NCBI GenBank assembly: GCA_029213005.1 | Contig: JARGPI010000009.1 | Span: 169,757-233,756 of the forward strand | DNA: 64,000 nt | Direction: 5' to 3' | Source: Verrucomicrobiales bacterium | Lineage (GTDB): Bacteria > Verrucomicrobiota > Verrucomicrobiia > Verrucomicrobiales > DEV007 | The notes under the pieces: model-generated | Told to the model about the DNA's origin: nothing | What the model saw: the letters and a program-made list of their open reading frames with translations, nothing else | Database searches by the model: none | In this document: one piece after another, positions 21,566 to 31,780 of the stretch | How positions within the stretch are numbered: position 1 is the first letter of the stretch | How the letters are laid out: every line of letters starts with the position of its first letter | Program-made: the position numbers and the translations under genes

Positions 21566-23527
21566 TTATCGCAACGTCTGATCGGTCGTTGAAACGTAGG
21601 GGACAAATGCGGCATGAATTGCAGCCGGGATATCGAGAAGTGAGTAGTCTTTAGAACCGACGAACATGAGAGACTGTTTTCCTTTTCCGAGGACTTTGTT
21701 GGCACCATTGAGAACTCGATGGTTCAATTCCACGAATTTTCGATTGTGCTCTCCGATGGAGATTTCGATTCGAATATTTTCAAACTCCTTGGCTTCCTGA
21801 ACGAATTTGTGCTCGAAGGATCGAGTCAGGATAAAGAAATCGGTCGTATCGAGGTCGAATTCCGGCATCACTTTGCGGAGGAACAATTCGCGGGTTTTGC
21901 CTACCCACATTGCGTACATCCCGAAATAGATGTTTCCGACAGAATTGGTATCGCCATAGGTGCTGAGGAAAGTGTGAACGAACGTTTTTCCTTCGAAGTG
22001 ACCGCCGGTGCTGCCCTGCATTTCGCCGGGTGCGGAAGTCATCGCTAACTGGGCGCCTTCAGGGAGGGCCTGGCTTGGGGACAAAGCCACTTCCGGTGAG
22101 AAATTGTCGGCTTTTTTCTCTACCAACTCATCGCGACTGTCAGCCGGGGTCTGGCTTTTGACAAGGAGCCAGAGGATGTAGCCAACCGGGATCAGCGAAC
22201 CGCAAATGAGGAAGAAAGGAATTTTTTGCAGATACCCGAAGGAGAATATCACTACCGACATCGCTCCCACACAGAACATCTTAACCTGAGGCAGGGGCAG
22301 GTTGGTTTTTCCGCGGATGGCGCGAAGCATTCCAAGTGCGGCGTAGGCGACAAAGAAGGTCGCATAGAAAATCATGAAGTATTCCAACTCGAGGCCGAGA
22401 AACAAAGCGATGATTGCCAGGAAAGTCGCTAAGAGGAAAGCGGGAATTGGCGAGGTCATCAACTTTGCGGGAAGTAGAGAAAAGATAATGCTCTTGCTCT
22501 GCGCCGCGTAGGAGGTGAAGAACCACTTCATCGCGATGTATCCGCTGTCCAAAGTGGTCAGAATACAGATGCAGATAAAGGTGGCGTAGGCGCCGAAGAC
22601 GATCGGGTTCGCCTCGATTTGATTGTAGAAAAACTGCGTCAGAATTTGGTGACCGTATTCGAAATCCAACAAACCGGTCCGCACAAATTGATCGGCACCC
22701 TGAGTCATCGCCCAGTTGGCGAGGCCTCCGTGGAAAATGAGCAAAAGGAAGAAAAGACTGGAACCAATCGCGTAGGCTTTGGTGATAGACTTGCCTTCCC
22801 TACGGATTTCGATAGCACGCTGCCATTGCTGCAGATCCATCCAGGGGCCTACCAGAAGGCCTACACAGATCGGAATGAGAAAGCCGAGAAATGCTCCGGT
22901 CTCCAGAGTATCGTTTCCAGCGAAAGGGCGGGCCGAGGTGAAAAACGAAGGCCGGTTCGTGATTAGAATGGTCAGGATTGCAATCAGCGCGATAATCAAC
23001 ATCGCCGAGTGGCTCCATTTGATCCGCTTGATGCTGAACTCTTCGCCGAAGAGAAACGCGGCGGCGAGGACAATTAAAACGCCGAGCGGGAGATAAATAA
23101 AGCCCGGGGTAAGTCCGAGCGGCTGCCACAAATAATGGACGATCGCAAAGATGGTTAACGATAGCGCGGCCAGCTGATAGAGAAAAAGCGGGAGCCGGAA
23201 AGGTTTTGACCACGAGTCGTAAAATTTGGCGAGCGATTCCTTATCATCGCTTCTTCGGGCCACTTTATCGGTGATATAACCGAACAGGAACAGTCCGAGA
23301 GCATTCGGGATCGCGAAGCAAAGCAGGCCCAACATTCCGAACTGAATGGTGAACTGCACACTGAAGAACAGGCCCAGTCCCCACATCCAGGAAAGGCCGA
23401 TTGTGTTTCCCCAGGCAAGTTGACCCAAAGGAAGAGATTTTTTCGAATTCATAGCAAAGAGGAAAGACCGGATGAAAAATTCCGGCAATAATAATGGGGC
23501 AGACAGCCAAAGCAACCAATTTGGCAC
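21566..23527 (-). CDS. Multi-TM SSS-like membrane protein fused to a C-terminal hotdog (acyl-CoA thioesterase-like) domain
   Basis: About 12 hydrophobic segments followed by TFLSTYGDTNSVGNIYFGMYAMWVGKTRELFLRKVMP...EISIGEHNRKFVELNHRVLNGANKVLGKGKQSLMFV; alternative ATG at 23449 (MNSKKSLP). Confidence 0.65.
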   Translation of the reverse strand: MPNWLLWLSAPLLLPEFFIRSFLFAMNSKKSLPLGQLAWGNTIGLSWMWGLGLFFSVQFTIQFGMLGLLCFAIPNALGLFLFGYITDKVARRSDDKESLAKFYDSWSKPFRLPLFLYQLAALSLTIFAIVHYLWQPLGLTPGFIYLPLGVLIVLAAAFLFGEEFSIKRIKWSHSAMLIIALIAILTILITNRPSFFTSARPFAGNDTLETGAFLGFLIPICVGLLVGPWMDLQQWQRAIEIRREGKSITKAYAIGSSLFFLLLIFHGGLANWAMTQGADQFVRTGLLDFEYGHQILTQFFYNQIEANPIVFGAYATFICICILTTLDSGYIAMKWFFTSYAAQSKSIIFSLLPAKLMTSPIPAFLLATFLAIIALFLGLELEYFMIFYATFFVAYAALGMLRAIRGKTNLPLPQVKMFCVGAMSVVIFSFGYLQKIPFFLICGSLIPVGYILWLLVKSQTPADSRDELVEKKADNFSPEVALSPSQALPEGAQLAMTSAPGEMQGSTGGHFEGKTFVHTFLSTYGDTNSVGNIYFGMYAMWVGKTRELFLRKVMPEFDLDTTDFFILTRSFEHKFVQEAKEFENIRIEISIGEHNRKFVELNHRVLNGANKVLGKGKQSLMFVGSKDYSLLDIPAAIHAAFVPYVSTTDQTLR

Positions 23528-23590
23528 AGCTTCGGTGAAACACCAATAATACGGTTCCCGACTGACGCCGGGAATGTCTCTCTGAGCAAT

Positions 23591-24919
23591 TTAACCAATC
23601 AATTTTTTGAGATCCCAACCTTCGCGGTATTCGCGGGTGAGCCACTGATTGGCCTCCGGCTTGTTCGTGATCTTCATCGCCTCGCTGTCCCATTCGAGGA
23701 CTTCTTTCGGGTAGCGAACAGCAATGTTGCCCATCAGAATGGTCTCGGTGAGCAGGGCGCCGTAGTCAAATCCGTCGGAAGGTTGTTCGCCGGTAAGGCA
23801 GCCGTCGATCCAGCCATGGTAATGGTCCTGATCGTCGGCCATTTCGTAGCCGTCCGCGTAATTTTCCGCAGGATAAAGTCTCGGGGCCTGAACATGTGGA
23901 ATCACCAGAGTTCCCTTGTCCCCGATCAAAATTGACCCGCTGGATGGAAGGCGCGTGGTGTCGGGGATGTGAGATCCCTTGGTGTTGGGGAGGCGGCCAC
24001 CGTCGTACCAGTTGATTTTCAGCCTGTCGCCTTCGGTGTATTCCGTGCCGGGCACTGTAAAGGAGTAGGAGGTCTGAGCGGGCCAGACTTCATCGTTCAA
24101 ACCGGAGTGATGGGCGGAAAATTGATCACCTGCGCCGGTAATTTTCAGAGCGGTGTAGACCGGATCGAGAATGTGGCAGCCGAAGTCACCGACGGATCCG
24201 TTACCGAAATCCTGCCAGTCGCGCCATCCGAAAGCGTGGTAGACTCCTTTTCCACCGTAAGGGCGCATCGGCGCGGTCCCGATCCAGAGATCCCAATCGA
24301 CAGTTTCCGGTAATGGTGGTGGATCTTTGGGACGACTGATAAAGCCGGATTTCCCATGGCCGGTGGAGCCAACCCAGCTGTGGACCCGGCTCACTTTCCC
24401 GATGGCTCCGGATTGTACGATCTGCACGGCGGTCCGGTAAAATTTGTGGGAGTGGATCTGATTGCCCAGACGGGTGATGACGCCCGATTTTTTCGCCATT
24501 TTCACCACTTCTTTGGCTTCCCAGATGTTGTGGGTCAGCGGTTTCTGGCAGTAAACGTGTTTGCCCTGCTTCATCGCCCAGATGGCGCAGTAAGCATGCA
24601 TATGATCCGGTGTGGAAACTGTCACCGCATCGATTTTGTCTCCCATCTCGGTGAGCATGACTCGGAAATCCTGATAAGTCGGGACATCGGGCCAGAGTTT
24701 TTTCGCATTGCGGAACCGGCTCGTGTCGACATCGCAGAGCGCGACGTATTGTTGCTTATCGTGGGTCGACATCGCGCGGATATCGCTGAAGCCCTTGTTG
24801 TCCGACCCGATGGAGGCCAACTGAAGTTTCGAATTTAAATTTTGTCCTCTTACAAACGCCGGTGCCGCAAAAGCGGTCGCTGCTGCAGAGGCGCGAATCA
24901 GATCACGTCGTGTCGCCAT
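23591..24919 (-). CDS. Gfo/Idh/MocA family oxidoreductase with Tat-like signal
   Basis: MATRRDLIRASAAATAFAAPAFVRG; CQKPLTHNIWEAKEVV; DFGCHILDPVY. Confidence 0.88.
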   Translation of the reverse strand: MATRRDLIRASAAATAFAAPAFVRGQNLNSKLQLASIGSDNKGFSDIRAMSTHDKQQYVALCDVDTSRFRNAKKLWPDVPTYQDFRVMLTEMGDKIDAVTVSTPDHMHAYCAIWAMKQGKHVYCQKPLTHNIWEAKEVVKMAKKSGVITRLGNQIHSHKFYRTAVQIVQSGAIGKVSRVHSWVGSTGHGKSGFISRPKDPPPLPETVDWDLWIGTAPMRPYGGKGVYHAFGWRDWQDFGNGSVGDFGCHILDPVYTALKITGAGDQFSAHHSGLNDEVWPAQTSYSFTVPGTEYTEGDRLKINWYDGGRLPNTKGSHIPDTTRLPSSGSILIGDKGTLVIPHVQAPRLYPAENYADGYEMADDQDHYHGWIDGCLTGEQPSDGFDYGALLTETILMGNIAVRYPKEVLEWDSEAMKITNKPEANQWLTREYREGWDLKKLIG

Positions 24920-25002
24920 ATTCCTAACCCTAAAAGGTTCAGTCTCGACGTCGAGCCGGATTGCTTACGCGATGGAGTCATCACGGATTAGCCGGGCGGC
25001 AG

Positions 25003-25755
25003 CTAGTCCATTTTTCGCCAAACCGCCTGGTATTGCCGTGACCGGTCGGGATTTTCGAAAACCTGACTTTGGACTAGGGTGAACCCTTCGTTTCTGAATT
25101 GATCGATGGTTCGGGCAAAGGCATCTTTTGACTGAGCGATGCGGTAGCGCCATTGGAAATTGGTATTCTGAGGAGTCTTTTCGTAAACGATCCGGTATTC
25201 CTGCCGGTTCTGAGACCAGCGACCTTCCACGGCGACGATCCAGTGTCCGCGATCCCAAAAGGAAACTTCCTGTCCCTGATTCAGCGCGTGGATGTGGCGG
25301 TTCAGCTCGATCGGAGTCATCCAGTCGGTGAACTGGTCGGAGGAGACCCCCGGGTTCACGAGGGGCAAGCCATCCAGGGACACGGGGCGGGCCTTTACGA
25401 CGGTGGGGGCCGGCTCACTTCCGTTCGGCACAGGACGGGGAACGGTTGCGCCGGGGGCGATGTCGATCGCGGGATCGATCACGGGGATGGATCGCAGATC
25501 TGTGTCAAAATCGATGTTCAAATCAATCTTCGGGGGAGACATGATTCCCGATTTGCCCGGATTTTTTTGATCGGTAGATGGAGTCGCCACCAGGATCTCT
25601 TCCTGAGTCTTTTTCGCGGTCGGGCGGGTTTTGGTGACGATCCAGAAGCTGAACAGCACCACAATACCCATCGTAGCGGGCAAAAGCACGGTGTGCCTAC
25701 CTTCGGCATGACGGTAGGATTCGGTGAAGTTGAAGATGTTGTATTTTGGACTCAC
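25003..25755 (-). CDS. Hypothetical membrane-anchored protein
   Basis: 250 aa with one TM segment (TVLLPATMGIVVLFSFWIVT). Confidence 0.5.
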   Translation of the reverse strand: MSPKYNIFNFTESYRHAEGRHTVLLPATMGIVVLFSFWIVTKTRPTAKKTQEEILVATPSTDQKNPGKSGIMSPPKIDLNIDFDTDLRSIPVIDPAIDIAPGATVPRPVPNGSEPAPTVVKARPVSLDGLPLVNPGVSSDQFTDWMTPIELNRHIHALNQGQEVSFWDRGHWIVAVEGRWSQNRQEYRIVYEKTPQNTNFQWRYRIAQSKDAFARTIDQFRNEGFTLVQSQVFENPDRSRQYQAVWRKMD

Positions 25756-25864
25756 GATCTCGCAGCGAAACCTTTCAGCTATAAAGTAATCATGGCCCCA
25801 TTTGCGAGGACACTCAAGCTGAACCGTTTCCCTGCGGAGACGTTTGAGAAATCAGTTTATGCAG

Positions 25865-25896
25865 AAAAAAATCAGCGCATCACTTACGGATGCGCT
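25865..25896 (-). terminator. Rho-independent terminator downstream of rpoZ
   Basis: minus strand AGCGCATC-CGTAAGT-GATGCGCT followed by GATTTTTTT. Confidence 0.75.
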
Positions 25897-25967
25897 GCGC
25901 TTTCTGTCGCGTCCCTGATTGGCGGGCGCGAGTCTAATGAAATAGTAAACCTGTAAGCCGTTTCGAC

Positions 25968-26270
25968 TTAGAGGGAATGATCCCCTTCCGGGAAATCGGG
26001 ACTGATCTTGCCTTCGATGATTTCAACGAGAGCAATATCTGCAGCACCCATTCGGTGATCCGTTTTGACCAGTGCTGCGCGGCCTAAGTTAAGTTGTTTT
26101 ACCCTGCGGGATACCAAATTGATTAATACAGGAGGTTCTGGAATTACTTTGGATGCCTGGTCGACTAGCTCGCTTCTCATATCAGTGGATCCTTTTCCGG
26201 ACGACTTCACTGGCTTATTTTCCGGGACGTCTGTTCCGGGAAATGCAACGATGTTTGTATCATCAGCCAT
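25968..26270 (-). CDS. rpoZ: DNA-directed RNA polymerase omega subunit-like protein
   Basis: MADDTNIVAF...DMRSELVDQASKVIPEPPVLINLVSRRVKQLNLGRAALVKTDHRMGAADIALVEIIEGKI resembles omega; ATG at 26270 preferred to 26333. Confidence 0.7.
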   Translation of the reverse strand: MADDTNIVAFPGTDVPENKPVKSSGKGSTDMRSELVDQASKVIPEPPVLINLVSRRVKQLNLGRAALVKTDHRMGAADIALVEIIEGKISPDFPEGDHSL

Positions 26271-26705
26271 ATAAGTGATCTCGGGTGCGGATTTAACGCG
26301 AAATTGGTTAATTTCTAACTTGCCAGTGGGCAAGATGGCCGTTGATATAACACCGATTTATAAAAAATCAACCTTTTGAGCTGCTTATTTTTTTAACCGA
26401 CCGTGATTAGTCGAATTCTTGGAAAAACCAAAGCTGCGGCATGAAATCATTCGGTGAATCGAGCGCCCGGTGCGTACTCCCCACTGCCCGGATCGCGGAC
26501 AGCAGGTCGTAGCCCCTATCGCACAGCGGTGAAACCGTGTCAGGGCTATCGATCACACTGCTAATCCCCTTAAGCGGAACGGATAGGGAATTGCGGTGCA
26601 TTTTTAAAGACGGCTCTGACAGTCTGTGCTTTAAGCAATCCCTTGGTGCATGTTATCTTGATCCAAGTCAAGCGGGCAATTTCAATTCGGGCTGACGAAA
26701 ATCAG

Positions 26706-27380
26706 TCAACCGGTCCCTTTTTTGAGGAGCTTTTTGACCCAGCTGGAGGCTTCGCTGGTGTCTTCCGGATTGATCAGATAGAGATCGATGACCACTTTGA
26801 CCCGGGCGAGCAGTTCGCGGAGATGGGTCTGGTAGCTCTGGCTGAATGGTACCTTTTTGCTGGCGAGAGCGACGGCTTTCACCCCGCGGCGATCGGCGAT
26901 AAAGAGCGCCCGGTGAACGTGAAAGTTGTCCGATACGATCACGATGCGGTCGAGTTTATGGATCGAGAAAGTGCGCTCAATGGAATCGAGGGTTCGGTTT
27001 CCTTTGCCGTCGGTGAGGATCGCTGACTCGGGAATTTTGCGTTCCTTGAGGCTTTTTTCCATGTCGCGGGCCTCATCGTAGTAGCGGGAGTCCCGGTAAC
27101 CGCTCACGAGGATTTTTCCGACCTTTCCTTTCTCGAAAAGTTCTACAGCAGCTGCAATGCGGTTCTCAAAGTGGGGATTAGGCGTGTTCGGGGCCACCTT
27201 TTTTGAAGTGCCAAGAACCAGCGCCACAGACTGATTTTCAATCTGATCCGGAGAATAGGTAACGCGACTGTCAGTCGACGAAATGACCCAAAGATTGCAG
27301 CCAACGATAACTGCCAATACCGCCAGAATAGGGGAAATGCAGATGAAAAGGCAGCAGCCTCGCTTTCTGTGATTAGCCAT
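26706..27380 (-). CDS. YdcF/SanA-like (DUF218) membrane protein
   Basis: ALVLGTSKKVAPNTPNPHFENRIAAAVELFEKGKVGKILVSG...IVIVSDNFHVHRALFIADRRG. Confidence 0.82.
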   Translation of the reverse strand: MANHRKRGCCLFICISPILAVLAVIVGCNLWVISSTDSRVTYSPDQIENQSVALVLGTSKKVAPNTPNPHFENRIAAAVELFEKGKVGKILVSGYRDSRYYDEARDMEKSLKERKIPESAILTDGKGNRTLDSIERTFSIHKLDRIVIVSDNFHVHRALFIADRRGVKAVALASKKVPFSQSYQTHLRELLARVKVVIDLYLINPEDTSEASSWVKKLLKKGTG

Positions 27381-27520
27381 GTCTCTGATTGGTCCAAAAA
27401 GCAGGGAGTTTCCACTATTGAACGTCTCATTTTAACTTTTTGTAGGAACATTAGAATTGCAAATGAAGAGTCCGGCAACACATTTGCCGACTTCCGTTGG
27501 ACGAAGCGGGTCTCCTTTTT

Positions 27521-29272
27521 ATGAAAACAGTCTTCCGGGTCTTTTCCTACCTGCAGCGCTATCCAACTCTGGCCATTGCGCAGTTGAGTTGTGCCATTTT
27601 GATGACCGTACTCGTGATCGTTTTCCCTGAAATCGTGAAGCGCGTCACCGGTGATGTGATTCCCAATAAAAAGCTCGACCAGCTTCTTCCGTATACCTTA
27701 GTCGCCGCTTTTGCTTTCCTCCTGACGAATCTTTTCAATGCCCTGCGAATCATCCTGAACAACACCTTTGAGCAAAAGGTGATTTTTGATATCCGCTCCG
27801 ATCTTTATTCGAAAATCCAGCGACTCCCGATGCGCTGGTTCGATAACAAACGAACCGGGGATGTGATGACTCGCGTAACGGAAGACGTCACCGCGATGGA
27901 GCGGGTTTTGATCGATGGGATCGAGCAGGGTGTGGTGGCCGTGCTGCAAATTCTCGTCGTCGGGATCTACCTTTTTGTTCAAAATCCGACTTTGGCTCTG
28001 ATTTCGATGATTCCGATGCCGCTTTTGGCCGGCGGGGCGATACTTTATACCCGGAAAGCACCGGATCGACACCGGAAGGTCCGCCGGGCGACCAGCACGA
28101 TGAATTCGTTGCTTCACGACAATCTCGACGGGATTCAGCAGATCAAGGCATTCACGAGGGAAAAGGCTGAGCACGGGCGCTTTAACGAATCGAGCAACAA
28201 GGTCCGCCTCGCCACGTTGCATCTCATGAGAGTGTGGGCGGCCTACAATCCCAGCATGGAGTTTCTCCGGAATCTTGGTTATGTTTTTGCGGTAGGATTC
28301 GGCGGTTACTGGGCGATCACCGGCGGCGAAGACGGGCAGGGATTCGAGCAGCGACTCGGAATTCTTACCGCTTTTCTGGTGACGCTTTCCCTGTTTTACG
28401 AACCGATCACCCGTCTCCACGGATTGAACCAGATTATCCAGGCGGGGCGGGCTGCCGGAGAACGGGTTTTTGAAATTATCGACGCAGAGGAGGAAGATGA
28501 TGTCGATACCGGAAACCGGTTGCCTGCCAATATAAAAGGGGAAGTTCGCTTTGATAAGGTGGCGTTTTCCTACGGCGATGATATTCGGACTCTGAAAGGC
28601 GTTTCGCTCGAAGCGTCACCAGGGGAAATGATCGCTCTCGTGGGGCACACCGGAGCGGGAAAATCGACGATCATCAATTTGTTGACCCGCTTTTACGAAT
28701 ACGATTCGGGTGCGATTTACATCGACGGGCATAAAATCGATGAGTTGAACAAGGAATCGCTCCGGTCTGCGATGGGTTACGTGACGCAGGAGAGCTTCCT
28801 TTTCAATGGCTCGGTGCGCGAAAATCTGGTTCTGGCTCGCGAAGATGCCACCGATGAAGAAATGTGGGCTGCGCTCGATGCGGCAAATGCGGGTGATTTT
28901 GTCAGGGCGCTTCCGGATCTGCTCGAGACGAACGTCGGGGAGCGGGGCGTGAAGCTTTCCGTCGGGGAAAAACAGCGGATCGCGATATCGCGCGTGATTC
29001 TGAAAAACCCGCCGATTCTTCTGCTCGACGAAGCGACCGCCAGTGTCGATACTGAAACGGAGAAGCTGATTCAGGGTGCGCTTGAAAAATTGATGGAAAA
29101 GCGGACCAGTTTTGTGATCGCTCATCGTCTATCAACCGTCCGCAATGCTTCGAAAATTTTCGTGCTCGATCACGGGGAGATCATTGAGCAGGGCGACCAC
29201 GAGACGCTGCTCGAAAAAGACGGCGTTTACGCTCAGTTGTGCCGTTCCAGCCTGATCGAAGGGGAAAAATAG
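27521..29272 (+). CDS. ABC transporter, fused permease/ATP-binding protein
   Basis: GHTGAGKSTIINLL, LSVGEKQR, LLLDEATASVD; ATG at 27521 preferred to 27497. Confidence 0.92.
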   Translation: MKTVFRVFSYLQRYPTLAIAQLSCAILMTVLVIVFPEIVKRVTGDVIPNKKLDQLLPYTLVAAFAFLLTNLFNALRIILNNTFEQKVIFDIRSDLYSKIQRLPMRWFDNKRTGDVMTRVTEDVTAMERVLIDGIEQGVVAVLQILVVGIYLFVQNPTLALISMIPMPLLAGGAILYTRKAPDRHRKVRRATSTMNSLLHDNLDGIQQIKAFTREKAEHGRFNESSNKVRLATLHLMRVWAAYNPSMEFLRNLGYVFAVGFGGYWAITGGEDGQGFEQRLGILTAFLVTLSLFYEPITRLHGLNQIIQAGRAAGERVFEIIDAEEEDDVDTGNRLPANIKGEVRFDKVAFSYGDDIRTLKGVSLEASPGEMIALVGHTGAGKSTIINLLTRFYEYDSGAIYIDGHKIDELNKESLRSAMGYVTQESFLFNGSVRENLVLAREDATDEEMWAALDAANAGDFVRALPDLLETNVGERGVKLSVGEKQRIAISRVILKNPPILLLDEATASVDTETEKLIQGALEKLMEKRTSFVIAHRLSTVRNASKIFVLDHGEIIEQGDHETLLEKDGVYAQLCRSSLIEGEK

Positions 29273-29403
29273 CTTATCTGCTAAGCGGTAGCGGAATGAC
29301 GATCTGTCTGAATAATTTTTACCGTTGTTTGTAATGCTATTTTCTTGCGTTTCGACGTAATCTCTCGCAACGACTGTAAACACAGAAAGCAATACTTATA
29401 AAT

Positions 29404-30126
29404 ATGATCTCAGATATCAGTTATCTTGGAATGTTAGGGAATATCGACCCGCTCTATCTCATTATTATGGGAGGGACGATGCTCCTGAGTTTTCTCGTCA
29501 GCAATACGCTGAAGCGCCGCTTCGCGGAATACTCTCACCAGCCCCTGCCAATTTCCGGACGGGAAGTCGCCGAAAGAATGCTGCGTGACTATGGAATTAA
29601 CGACGTGCAGGTGATGAGTGTCCCCGGGCAATTGACCGACCACTACAATCCAGCGAATAAAACCGTGAACCTCAGTGAGGGCGTTTACAATCAGCGATCG
29701 GTTGCGGCGGCGGCAGTTGCCGCGCACGAATGTGGCCACGCGGTTCAGCACCAGCAGGCCTACCAGTGGTTGACCCTCCGGTCTAAAATGGTGCCTGCGG
29801 TTTCGATCGCCAACAACATGCTCAATGTGTTGATGATGTTGTTCGTCTTCGGGTTTTTTATCACCCAGTCACCGTTGCTGATCTGGGCGATGGTGATCTG
29901 TCTGGCCGTCGTTGCCGGGTTCTCTATCGTGACCTTGCCTGTTGAGTTCGATGCCTCGAAACGGGCCCTCGCCTGGATCGGTAACAACGGTCTCGGCGGA
30001 AGCATGGAGCAGGAAAAAGCGAAAAACGCCCTCTTCTGGGCCGCGATGACCTACGTGGTTGGCGCACTTTCCTCCGTAGCGATGTTGGTCTACTGGCTGA
30101 TGATCCTGCTGGGGCGCCGTGACTAA
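29404..30126 (+). CDS. Neutral zinc metallopeptidase, YugP-like membrane protease
   Basis: AAHECGHAVQHQQAY HExxH motif; multi-TM; 240 aa. Confidence 0.85.
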   Translation: MISDISYLGMLGNIDPLYLIIMGGTMLLSFLVSNTLKRRFAEYSHQPLPISGREVAERMLRDYGINDVQVMSVPGQLTDHYNPANKTVNLSEGVYNQRSVAAAAVAAHECGHAVQHQQAYQWLTLRSKMVPAVSIANNMLNVLMMLFVFGFFITQSPLLIWAMVICLAVVAGFSIVTLPVEFDASKRALAWIGNNGLGGSMEQEKAKNALFWAAMTYVVGALSSVAMLVYWLMILLGRRD

Positions 30127-30141
30127 TTTCAGTCAACCGTC

Positions 30142-30171
30142 GGTAGAGAAATCGGTAGCGGTTTCTCTACC
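30142..30171. terminator. Hairpin between convergent genes, possible bidirectional terminator
   Basis: GGTAGAGAAA-TCGGTAGCGG-TTTCTCTACC perfect 10-bp stem. Confidence 0.6.
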
Positions 30172-30192
30172 TTTCGGCGGGCAGGGAAAGGC

Positions 30193-31569
30193 TCACTCAA
30201 AACAGCTCAGCACCTGCCCGACGAACTTTTCCTGATTCCACATCCCGCGCTCGAGAGTGAGCCCGAGCCGAACCACGACCAGTTTCTGTTCCGGCAAAAT
30301 TGAGACAAACTGCCCTTCGTGGCCCGCCATGTGAAAAATCCCGTTCGGCAGCGGTGGTCGACTCGACTGCCCTTGGATTTTTACCCAGAAATGCGCGCCA
30401 TGTTCCCCCTTCGGATCCGTTGGGGTGGGGGTTCGCGAGTAGTCGACCCAACCTTCGGGAAGGATGCGATTTCCCTCCCAAACTCCGTCATTAGCGAAGA
30501 GCAGACCGATCCTCGCCCAGTCTCTCGCGATGGCATAGAGAAAGCTGGAGCCCACGAACGTGCCGGACGCATCCCGCTCAATCAGTGCTGTGCCTGCCCC
30601 AATCGGGTGAAACAATTCCCGGTAGGGGAAGCGGTAGTACTCGGCGTCGTTATTGATCGTGCGTCGGATGATCAGGCTGAGAATATTCGAAGTGCCGCTC
30701 GAATACTGAAAAAACGTTCCGGGAGGCTTTGCTAACGTTTTAGCCGCAGCAAATTTCGCGGCATTGCCTGTGCGTAAAAGCATCATCGAAATATCACCCT
30801 CCGGATCGATGGAATAATCCTCTTTAAATCTGAGCCCACTGCTCATCCGCATCAGATGATCCAGCGATATCTCCGCCCGGGGATCGCCGGGAGAGCTCCA
30901 TTCCGTGAGCAAAGATTGGTCCTTCAGACTGAGTTTACCGTCCCGAACCAAAATCCCGACCAAGGCATTGGTGACGCCTTTGGCCATCGACCATCCTTTC
31001 AGCGGCATGCCCGCAGAGAATCCGGTCGCGTATTTCTCCGAAACAATCCGGCCATCGGAAACCACCACCACCGCCCGGGTTTGGGCTTGATTGTCGAAAG
31101 CTTTATCGACCACCTGATTCAGTTTTAACAGATCCAGCCCCGCCACCTCCGACGGCAAAATGACGTGGTTTCCCTGTGGCCATAATTTATCCGGAGCAGA
31201 TGTGAAATCCGGTCTGGGGTGTTGAGTCTGCGATCGAAGCTCCTCCGGAGAGATGCCGATCGCCAGGGTGGATCCGATTCCCTCCCGGTAAACCGCAGTC
31301 GATGGTCTGAATCCGAAAAGCGAGACTGATATTGATTTGTCCGCCTCGTCTATCTTTGTGGTGAGAAATTTCAGCGGCTCAAGCGGCCCCTCAGACACAT
31401 CCGCGATCGCTCCGTTTCCGATGTCGCGTCCCGAAACATAAGCCGCCGAGCAAAGCGATTTTGCTTTATAAGCCGCAACCATTTCCAGATAGGGGAGATT
31501 GGCCCAGCCCGCCCACACCAACGCTGCAATCAGCAAAATCGGGATAAATCGTTTCAAAAAAGCTTTCAT
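30193..31569 (-). CDS. Serine hydrolase, beta-lactamase class C family
   Basis: GWSMAKGVTNALVG (SxxK), YSSGTSN; ATG at 31569 (MKAFLKRF) precedes a signal peptide. Confidence 0.82.
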   Translation of the reverse strand: MKAFLKRFIPILLIAALVWAGWANLPYLEMVAAYKAKSLCSAAYVSGRDIGNGAIADVSEGPLEPLKFLTTKIDEADKSISVSLFGFRPSTAVYREGIGSTLAIGISPEELRSQTQHPRPDFTSAPDKLWPQGNHVILPSEVAGLDLLKLNQVVDKAFDNQAQTRAVVVVSDGRIVSEKYATGFSAGMPLKGWSMAKGVTNALVGILVRDGKLSLKDQSLLTEWSSPGDPRAEISLDHLMRMSSGLRFKEDYSIDPEGDISMMLLRTGNAAKFAAAKTLAKPPGTFFQYSSGTSNILSLIIRRTINNDAEYYRFPYRELFHPIGAGTALIERDASGTFVGSSFLYAIARDWARIGLLFANDGVWEGNRILPEGWVDYSRTPTPTDPKGEHGAHFWVKIQGQSSRPPLPNGIFHMAGHEGQFVSILPEQKLVVVRLGLTLERGMWNQEKFVGQVLSCFE

Positions 31570-31703
31570 CGGAGATTTGTCCTGCTTTTTGGGCGCGAGG
31601 CAGGTTTGCAAGCAGACTGTATCCGGTTAAAGCCCAGACTCAACTACTGAGAAGGCTGATGAAATGCCGCGATATCGCTTCATCCCAACCCTTTCCGAAG
31701 GTG

Positions 31704-31745
31704 GATTGTACCCTGTACAGTCGCGGATTGTACAGGGTACAGTCC
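31704..31745. repeat. TTGTAC-CCT-GTACAA family repeat, two inverted units
   Basis: gattgtaccctgtacagtcgcggattgtacagggtacagtcc, upstream of the rhodanese gene. Confidence 0.88.
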
Positions 31746-31780
31746 GGTCTCGCGAACCGTACCGCACCCTTCTTTTCAAA

